Below are positions 57,964 through 64,000 of a stretch of 64,000 nucleotides of DNA, one piece after another. Every line of letters starts with the position of its first letter. The stretch's first letter is position 1. The translations under genes and the position numbers were made by a program. The stretch is from positions 1 through 64,000 of the forward strand of contig NZ_JAUSTU010000018.1 of NCBI RefSeq assembly GCF_030813005.1. The letters are read 5' to 3'. The DNA is from Robertmurraya andreesenii (GTDB taxonomy: Bacteria > Bacillota > Bacilli > Bacillales > Cytobacillaceae). The notes below the pieces were generated by a model. That model was not told the DNA's origin. It did no database searches and worked only from the letters and a program-made list of their open reading frames with translations.

Positions 57964-59349
57964 TTAGAAAGGTGTAGCATTAAAAACCTTATCGATGACT
58001 TCTGATAGGGTATTACACGCAATAATCTCGATGTTCTTGAAGGTATCGGGATTTCTTAATGCACGGCGGGCAATATATACCTTCCGATAGCCCATCCGTT
58101 CAATTTCTCGAATACGTGCTTCTAGCGTCGGGACTTTTTTGAGCTCCCCTGTCAACCCGATGTCCGCAATAAAGACAACATCATTCGGAATCCCTTTTCC
58201 TTTGTAGGAGGAAACAATGCTCATGAGAACAGCCAGGTTACTAGACTGCTCCTTTAATCGAATGCCTCCTGTTGTTTTGATCACGACATTTTGCGTCAGC
58301 ATTTGCAAGCCCGCTCGCTGCTCAAGGATGGCTGTTAACGTGTTAATTTGGTCCTTTCGCATACACTCACCAATGCGGGAAGGATACGGGGTAAAGGTTG
58401 GGGAAACAAGGCTTTCCACCTCTACAATAATCGGCCTTGTCCCCTCTTTTATAACCGTTAACGCACTGCCACTCACAATTTCATCTCTTTGCGTAATAAA
58501 GAATTCCGATGGATTATCAATCGCCCTGAGACCATCCTCCTCCATTGAGAAAAATCCCATTTCACCCGTGCTTCCGTAGCGATTTTTGCTTGCAGAGAGC
58601 TGCTTTAATTCTTCCCCATCCTCCCCATCAAGCACAAGAACGGTATCGACTAAATGCTCAAGAGCGCGCAGGCCAGCGAGCTCATTATCCTTTGTCATCT
58701 GCCCGACCATAATGACTGCCCGGGGCCGTTCCGAGCTCTTTGCAACCTTCAAAAGGGCATTCGCACATTCCATCGTTTGCGTCGGGCTGCCAGGTCTTGA
58801 TGGATATTCCTCAAGAACAAAGGTTTGAATACTATCAATGATGATCATATCAGGATCAACTACATCAATAATGCCCAGAACATTATTCATGCTTGTGTCC
58901 GAGTGAATCCAAATATTTTCATGGATGGATGGAAGGATTCGTTCCGCGCGGTTCTTGATTTGGCTTTCGCTTTCTTCCCCAGAAGCATAAAGGACCTTGT
59001 AGCCTTTTGAGGCCAGATCCTGACTCACTTGTAAAAGCAGTGTCGACTTCCCAGCTCCAGGTACTGCCGTAATAATTGAAAGCGAGTCCCTTACAATCCC
59101 CCCGCCCATGACTCGATTAAATTCAGAAATCGAGGTGATCATTCGGTCACTTTTGGAAGAGCTGGTATCTAACAACCGCTTTACAGGAATATTGCTTTTG
59201 GCTACCCGCGGTTTTATTTGCTTCGTTTCTCCACCGCTCATTTCTTCTTTAAGGGTACCCCGCTCCCCACATCCATTGCAAAATCCCTGCCATTTGGGGT
59301 GCTGGGTTTCACAGCTTGAACATATATAGACTGTTTTTACTTTTTTCAA
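57964..59349 (-). CDS. radA: RadA-type DNA repair ATPase, divergent
   Basis: A 461-aa protein at the canonical clpC-radA-disA position with the RadA layout: zinc ribbon (Cys10, 13, 24, 27), RecA-like ATPase with Walker A AVPGAGKST (95-103), Walker B MIIIDSIQTF, RadA motif KNRYGS (255-260) and a Lon-protease-like C-terminal domain (FIADIGLTGELKKV). It departs from textbook RadA (GGDPGIGKST, KNRFGS, FIGEVGLTGE). RadA promotes branch migration in recombination and binds DisA. I start at ATG 59349. Full length, no frameshift. Confidence 0.88.
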   Translation of the reverse strand: MKKVKTVYICSSCETQHPKWQGFCNGCGERGTLKEEMSGGETKQIKPRVAKSNIPVKRLLDTSSSKSDRMITSISEFNRVMGGGIVRDSLSIITAVPGAGKSTLLLQVSQDLASKGYKVLYASGEESESQIKNRAERILPSIHENIWIHSDTSMNNVLGIIDVVDPDMIIIDSIQTFVLEEYPSRPGSPTQTMECANALLKVAKSSERPRAVIMVGQMTKDNELAGLRALEHLVDTVLVLDGEDGEELKQLSASKNRYGSTGEMGFFSMEEDGLRAIDNPSEFFITQRDEIVSGSALTVIKEGTRPIIVEVESLVSPTFTPYPSRIGECMRKDQINTLTAILEQRAGLQMLTQNVVIKTTGGIRLKEQSSNLAVLMSIVSSYKGKGIPNDVVFIADIGLTGELKKVPTLEARIREIERMGYRKVYIARRALRNPDTFKNIEIIACNTLSEVIDKVFNATPF

Positions 59350-59402
59350 ATGCCTTCATCCTCGCCCATTAAGTCTTTTCTTAACCTTAATACAAAATGG
59401 TC

Positions 59403-59446
59403 AAAAAAGAAATGAGGTATTCACTCATCTTCCAGTGAATACCTCA
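59403..59446 (-). terminator. clpC operon terminator
   Basis: TGAGGTATTCACT and AGTGAATACCTCA form a perfect 13-bp stem with an 8-base loop (59413-59446), followed by TTTCTTTTTTG on the minus strand. It ends the ctsR-mcsA-mcsB-clpC transcript. Confidence 0.94.
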
Positions 59447-59453
59447 GGTCGTA

Positions 59454-61892
59454 TTATTTGTTTAGCTGCGGGGTGCCTGATTTAACGGTAAATTCGCCAT
59501 TCTCCACATCGATTGTGACAAACTGGCCCGTTAAAACGGCTCCTTTCAGAAGCTCTTCAGAAAGGCGATCCTCAATATGCTTTTGAATCGCTCTTCTAAG
59601 CGGACGAGCACCATATTCTGGGTCGTAGCCTTCTTCAGCAATCTTTTCAATGGCCGCTTCAGTCAATTGAAGCTTAATATCCTGCTCATTCAAGCGCTTA
59701 ATAAGCTGATCAGACATTAGATTCACAATGTTCCTTAAATGCTTTCTTTCTAATGCATGGAAAACAATGATTTCATCTATGCGGTTCAGGAATTCTGGAC
59801 GGAATGCCTTCTTCAATTCTTCCATAACCTTGCCCTTCATATCCTTGTAATCCTGTTCCCCATCCTGAACATTAAAACCCACATACTTATTTCTCTTTAA
59901 CGACTCTGCTCCGACGTTTGACGTCATGATGAGTACAGTGTTGCGGAAATCCACTGTTCTCCCCTTCGAATCTGTCAAACGGCCATCCTCTAGCACTTGT
60001 AAAAGTATATTAAAGACATCTGGATGTGCCTTCTCAATCTCATCTAGCAGGATGACGGAATATGGCTTTCTCCTTACCTTTTCCGTTAGCTGGCCACCCT
60101 CTTCATAACCAACATATCCCGGAGGCGAGCCCACAAGTCTTGAGGTAGAATGTTTCTCCATATACTCTGACATATCGACGCGAATCATCGCATCTTCATC
60201 CCCAAACATCGCTTCTGCTAATGCACGAGCAAGCTCTGTTTTTCCGACTCCTGTTGGTCCTAGGAAGATGAACGAACCAATCGGTCTCTTCGGATCCTTT
60301 AATCCAGCTCGGGCACGGCGTACTGCCTTGGAAATCGCATTAACTGCTTCCTCCTGTCCAATCACCCGTGAATGAAGAATTTCTTCTAAATTAAGAAGCT
60401 TTTGTGTTTCTGTTTGGGCAAGCTTTGAGACAGGAATTCCCGTCCAACTTGACACGACGCTAGCTATATCCTCAACGGTTACCTCAGAATTCTCCTTCCC
60501 TTGCTTTTCCTTCCAGGATTTCTTCGTTTCCTCAAGCTGCTCCCTGAGACGTTGCTCAGAATCTCTTAAGGAAGCCGCTTTTTCAAATTCCTGACTTTGA
60601 ACCGCCGCATCCTTCTCTTTACGAACCTCCTCAAGCTTCATTTCTAGCTCTTTCAAGTTCGGTGGTGTTGTATAGGAACGAAGTCTAACCTTTGAGCCAG
60701 CTTCATCGATTAGATCAATCGCCTTATCTGGAAGAAAGCGGTCAGAGATATAACGATCGGATAGCTTAACCGCCGCATCAATGGCCTCATCCGTAATAGA
60801 AACACGGTGGTGGGCTTCATAGCGATCTCGCAAGCCTTTTAGAATTTGGACGGACTCCTCTGCTGTTGGTTCATCCACCGTAATCGGTTGGAAACGTCTT
60901 TCTAATGCTGCATCCTTTTCGATATACTTCCGATACTCATCAAGGGTTGTTGCACCGATACATTGCAGCTCACCACGAGCAAGAGAAGGCTTAAGAATAT
61001 TCGATGCATCGATCGCTCCCTCTGCCCCACCTGCACCAATCAATGTATGAAGCTCATCGATAAACAGAATGATGTTGCCAGCTTGGCGGATTTCGTCCAT
61101 GACCTTTTTGAGACGATCCTCAAACTCACCACGATATTTTGTGCCAGCGACGACCGTTCCCATATCCAACGTCATCACCCTTTTGTCCCGTAAAATTTCA
61201 GGGACTTCATTATGAACAATCTGCTGAGCAAGTCCTTCGGCGATGGCTGTTTTTCCGACTCCAGGCTCTCCAATTAAAACAGGATTATTTTTCGTACGGC
61301 GACTTAATACTTCAATGACTCTTTGGATTTCTTTGCTACGGCCAATGACGGGATCTAAGCTTCCTTCACGAGCAATCGCCGTTAAATCCCGGGCAAGGCT
61401 ATCAAGTGTTGGCGTATTAGCACTAGCTGAGGATCCGCCTTGATGACTTCCGGACTCATTGCTTCCTAAGAGCTGGAGGACTTGTTGGCGGGCCTTGTTC
61501 AAACTAACTCCGAGATTATTTAATACTCGAGCAGCTACCCCTTCTCCCTCTCTTATTAGCCCAAGGAGGATATGCTCAGTTCCTACATAGGAATGGCCTA
61601 ATTTACGAGCCTCATCCATTGATAGCTCAATTACCTTTTTTGCTCTAGGTGTATAATGAGGCGTTTGGGAAACATCTTGTCCTCGTCCAATGAGGTTCTC
61701 CACTTCCTCCTGAATTTTTTCCGCCCCTAGACCAAGTGCATATAGAGCTTTCGCTGCAATCCCTTCTCCTTCTCGTACTAAGCCAAGGAGCACATGCTCT
61801 GTTCCAATATTATTATGCCCAAGTCGATTTGCTTCATCTTGCGCTAATGCTAATACCTTTTGAGCTCTTTCTGTAAAACGTCCAAACATCAT
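59454..61892 (-). CDS. clpC: ATP-dependent Clp protease ATPase subunit ClpC
   Basis: ClpC (812 aa) is the Hsp100 unfoldase of ClpCP. Two N-terminal repeats (1-145) with GHNNIGTEHVLLGLVREGEG and GHSYVGTEHILLGLIREGEG, AAA-1 with GEPGVGKT, a middle UVR segment (VQSQEFEKAASLRDSEQRLR) that binds adaptors such as McsB and MecA, AAA-2 with GPTGVGKTE and the ClpP-binding VGF-type loop KYVGFNVQDG. GGAGGAT precedes ATG 61892; a second ATG follows. Confidence 0.97.
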   Translation of the reverse strand: MMFGRFTERAQKVLALAQDEANRLGHNNIGTEHVLLGLVREGEGIAAKALYALGLGAEKIQEEVENLIGRGQDVSQTPHYTPRAKKVIELSMDEARKLGHSYVGTEHILLGLIREGEGVAARVLNNLGVSLNKARQQVLQLLGSNESGSHQGGSSASANTPTLDSLARDLTAIAREGSLDPVIGRSKEIQRVIEVLSRRTKNNPVLIGEPGVGKTAIAEGLAQQIVHNEVPEILRDKRVMTLDMGTVVAGTKYRGEFEDRLKKVMDEIRQAGNIILFIDELHTLIGAGGAEGAIDASNILKPSLARGELQCIGATTLDEYRKYIEKDAALERRFQPITVDEPTAEESVQILKGLRDRYEAHHRVSITDEAIDAAVKLSDRYISDRFLPDKAIDLIDEAGSKVRLRSYTTPPNLKELEMKLEEVRKEKDAAVQSQEFEKAASLRDSEQRLREQLEETKKSWKEKQGKENSEVTVEDIASVVSSWTGIPVSKLAQTETQKLLNLEEILHSRVIGQEEAVNAISKAVRRARAGLKDPKRPIGSFIFLGPTGVGKTELARALAEAMFGDEDAMIRVDMSEYMEKHSTSRLVGSPPGYVGYEEGGQLTEKVRRKPYSVILLDEIEKAHPDVFNILLQVLEDGRLTDSKGRTVDFRNTVLIMTSNVGAESLKRNKYVGFNVQDGEQDYKDMKGKVMEELKKAFRPEFLNRIDEIIVFHALERKHLRNIVNLMSDQLIKRLNEQDIKLQLTEAAIEKIAEEGYDPEYGARPLRRAIQKHIEDRLSEELLKGAVLTGQFVTIDVENGEFTVKSGTPQLNK

Positions 61893-61915
61893 AATCTATA
61901 TCCTCCTTACCGAGT

Positions 61916-62980
61916 TTATTTATCTAGATTTAATCTTTCTCTAATTAATGACGCCCGGCGGATATCTCTTTCATCTGCTCTAAGAGGACCGCCTGCATAT
62001 TGCTGTAGAAAACCAGGCTGTGTAAGTATCATGAGTTCATTCAAAATATTTTTCGATATATTTTCGATATATCCCATATCAATGCCAAGTCTTACATCCG
62101 ATAGACAGCTTGCCGCCTCTTTGCTCTCAATGATTCGACAATTTGATAGGATTCCATATGAACGAAACACTTTATCTTCTAATTGTATGTTTGAAGTTTT
62201 CGCTAATGCTTCCCTTGCTGATCTTTCCTGGGCAATAAGCTGGGACACCACGCTTTGTAAATCCTCGACAATGTCTTCCTCAGACTTTCCTAATGTAATT
62301 TGGTTTGAAATTTGAAAGATATTGCCTAACGCTTCGCTTCCTTCTCCATATATCCCCCGAACCACCAAACCAAGCTGATTGATGGCTGGAATGATCCGAT
62401 TTAGCTGATGGGTCAAGACTAGGCCAGGGAGATGCATCATAACGGAGGCTCGCATACCTGTTCCCACATTGGTCGGACAGCTAGTTAAGTAACCGATGGT
62501 TTCATCGAAGGCATAATCAACCTGCTGTTCAATATGATCATCGATTTCATTCGCGACCTTTAATGCCTCTTTAATTTGGAGACCTGGAAATAGACACTGT
62601 ATGCGGATATGGTCCTCCTCATTGACCATAATACTTACCTCTTCATTATCGGATAAAATACATGCACCCAATGTAGAGCCTTCTGCGAGATAAGGACTGA
62701 TCAAATGCTTTTCGACTAGCACCCTTTTATGCAATGGCTGGAGCTCATCCATGATTAGCAGTTCAAGCGTCCCAACATTAGAAAAATAATGGTCTTTTAC
62801 GCTCTCATAAACGGAATCTATCACCTTTCTTCCCTCTTCGCTTGAAAAAACCGTCGGAAATTTATAATCACGAAAATTCCTTGCTAAGCGAATTCTAGAG
62901 CTTAAGACGATATCTGAATCTGGACCTTCTGCACTCATCCACGAACTGACGGCTTGATTTAAGAATTTTTCCAGTGACAT
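61916..62980 (-). CDS. mcsB: Protein arginine kinase McsB
   Basis: McsB (354 aa) phosphorylates arginines, marking proteins for ClpCP and inactivating CtsR. It belongs to the phosphagen kinase fold: VLSSRIRLARNFRDYKFP, NEEDHIRIQ and CPTNVGTGMRASVMMHLPGL are visible. ATG 62980 follows GGGAGGG; the frame from 63010 is an extension. The start is one base after the mcsA stop. Confidence 0.96.
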   Translation of the reverse strand: MSLEKFLNQAVSSWMSAEGPDSDIVLSSRIRLARNFRDYKFPTVFSSEEGRKVIDSVYESVKDHYFSNVGTLELLIMDELQPLHKRVLVEKHLISPYLAEGSTLGACILSDNEEVSIMVNEEDHIRIQCLFPGLQIKEALKVANEIDDHIEQQVDYAFDETIGYLTSCPTNVGTGMRASVMMHLPGLVLTHQLNRIIPAINQLGLVVRGIYGEGSEALGNIFQISNQITLGKSEEDIVEDLQSVVSQLIAQERSAREALAKTSNIQLEDKVFRSYGILSNCRIIESKEAASCLSDVRLGIDMGYIENISKNILNELMILTQPGFLQQYAGGPLRADERDIRRASLIRERLNLDK

Positions 62981-62981
62981 C

Positions 62982-63530
62982 TTAATTCCCTCCCTCAATA
63001 CCATGATCAAGTTGCTTTTCTAGGGACCTAATTTCATCGCGAATTTCCGCTGCTTTTTCGAATTCTTCACGTGAAATGAGCTCCTTAATCATATGCTTGA
63101 GGCTATCAATTTGCTTACGAAGGTGGATTCCACCACCAATACGACTTGGTATCTTTCCATTATGGGTCCAATTTCCACTATGCAAACGTTTTAGGATCGG
63201 TTTATTTTGTTCCTTAAAGGTTTCATAGCAGTTGGCACAGCCAAATCGCCCAATTTGAATAAATTGCTGATAGGTCATAGAACATACTTCACATTGCAGT
63301 GTTTCCTTTTGATAGATAGGAGTTTTTTGAGCAGGCTGAAAGCTATTCTGCATATTGAGTAGTCCTGCCAATAAATTATTGATAGAAAAACCCGCCCCTG
63401 TATTGAGCACGAAAGTTTCACCTTTCTCTTGTGCACATTGCTCGCACAGATGATAAACTGTTTTTTCACCGTTATTAATTTTTGTAAAATGAAGTGTAGC
63501 TGGTCTTTCATTACACTCTTGGCAAATCAT
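62982..63530 (-). CDS. mcsA: McsA, zinc-binding activator of McsB
   Basis: McsA (182 aa) has four CxxC motifs (CQEC, CEQC, CEVC, CANC) that bind zinc and a C-terminal UVR domain (LISREEFEKAAEIRDEIRSL). It activates McsB and may sense oxidative or metal stress. ATG 63530 follows AAGAGGTGA; GTG 63539 is inside that site. Confidence 0.95.
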   Translation of the reverse strand: MICQECNERPATLHFTKINNGEKTVYHLCEQCAQEKGETFVLNTGAGFSINNLLAGLLNMQNSFQPAQKTPIYQKETLQCEVCSMTYQQFIQIGRFGCANCYETFKEQNKPILKRLHSGNWTHNGKIPSRIGGGIHLRKQIDSLKHMIKELISREEFEKAAEIRDEIRSLEKQLDHGIEGGN

Positions 63531-63611
63531 AATATTCACCTCTTAGATTACGCGAGATTTATTTAGACTCATTTTCTCAAACCAATAACCACATTACGTT
63601 CGAGAGTGCCT

Positions 63612-64000
63612 TTATTTATATTTAAGAGTAATGAGCATGGCTTTTAACATTCTCGCCCGAAGTTCGTCCCTATAGGGAAGGTCGATATATAATACCGAGC
63701 GATCGATGACGCTAAGCATAATTTTTGCCTCTCTTTGAGAGATGACCTCCTCCTCGACAAGTCTGAGGATTACATGTTCAGCGCTATTTTGCGAAATGCG
63801 GTTTTCGATGAGAGATAGCAGTTGATCAATAAGCTCAGCAGAGTCATAAGTTTGTACTCTCATGATTCTAATATAGCCCCCGCCACCCCTCTTGCTCTCC
63901 ACGATATAGCCCTTTTCCATGGTGAAACGTGTATTTATAACATAGTTTATTTGAGAGGGTACACATTGAAATTTGTCCGCAATTTCACTTCTTTTGATTT
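63612..64000 (-). CDS. ctsR: CtsR transcriptional repressor, 5' end outside window
   Basis: CtsR represses the clp genes and is inactivated by heat or by McsB. The frame is open to the window edge (129 codons): IKRSEIADKFQCVPSQINYV is the winged helix-turn-helix, followed by ESKRGGGGYIRI (the glycine thermosensor loop) and the C-terminal McsB-binding domain. The ATG at 63920 is internal, not the start. The promoter and first 25 or so residues lie beyond 64000. Confidence 0.95.
   Translation of the reverse strand, partial: IKRSEIADKFQCVPSQINYVINTRFTMEKGYIVESKRGGGGYIRIMRVQTYDSAELIDQLLSLIENRISQNSAEHVILRLVEEEVISQREAKIMLSVIDRSVLYIDLPYRDELRARMLKAMLITLKYK

Overview
The window is a chromosomal segment from a Bacillus-like member of the Firmicutes (Bacillaceae). 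The gene order, read mostly on the minus strand, is the classic Bacillus subtilis origin-proximal block: ctsR-mcsA-mcsB-clpC-radA-disA-yacL-ispD-ispF-gltX-cysE-cysS-mrnC-rlmB-rae1-sigH-rpmG-secE-nusG-rplKAJL-ybxB-rpoB-rpoC-rplGB-rpsLG-fusA-tuf-(S10/spc/alpha ribosomal operon)-ecfA1A2T-truA-rplM-rpsI, then the sporulation genes ybaK-cwlD-salA-gerD-kbaA-pdaB and the 5' end of a 16S rRNA gene. Endospore genes (sigH, gerD, cwlD, pdaB, kbaA), a cysteinyl T-box, McsA/McsB arginine-kinase control and strong AGGAGG-type ribosome binding sites all fit a spore-forming Bacillus relative. Comparisons with B. subtilis are from memory, not from a search.

Layout: 1-525 holds the 16S rRNA 5' end with its leader, boxA and tandem promoters. 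526-5536 is sporulation, germination and cortex biology. 5722-10079 is an accessory block absent from this position in B. subtilis: a divergent QueA-like protein, a VOC protein, a YhcY/YhcZ-type two-component system, an eroded DUF3887 gene and a Uma2 protein. 10232-14482 is rplM-rpsI plus the truA/ECF transporter module. 14483-15068 is a long intergenic region with the ribosomal operon terminator, an interspersed repeat and a structured stretch in front of a tiny membrane-protein ORF. 15069-30076 is the uninterrupted S10-spc-alpha operon including secY, adk, map, infA and rpoA. 30404-35119 is the str operon with tuf. 35272-47311 is RNA polymerase, the L7/L12 stalk, nusG and secE. 47543-64000 is sigH, RNA processing, Cys/Glu tRNA charging, isoprenoid genes, c-di-AMP synthesis, RadA and the Clp stress operon, cut by the window edge inside ctsR.

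Most of the window is ordinary housekeeping DNA and I see no convincing new defence or mobile system. The points most worth a second look are: a clearly decayed KOW-domain RNA-binding protein gene between map and infA, with three in-frame stops and a frameshift, inside an otherwise intact operon; a RadA at the canonical clpC-disA locus with a divergent Walker A; an RNA hairpin after rplQ that would hide the ribosome binding site of a 26-residue membrane peptide; a hairpin between the Shine-Dalgarno sequence and the start codon of nusG; a 22-bp tandem duplication across the mature 5' end of 16S rRNA; and two copies of a long hairpin-forming interspersed repeat, one with 37-bp direct repeats abutting sigH.
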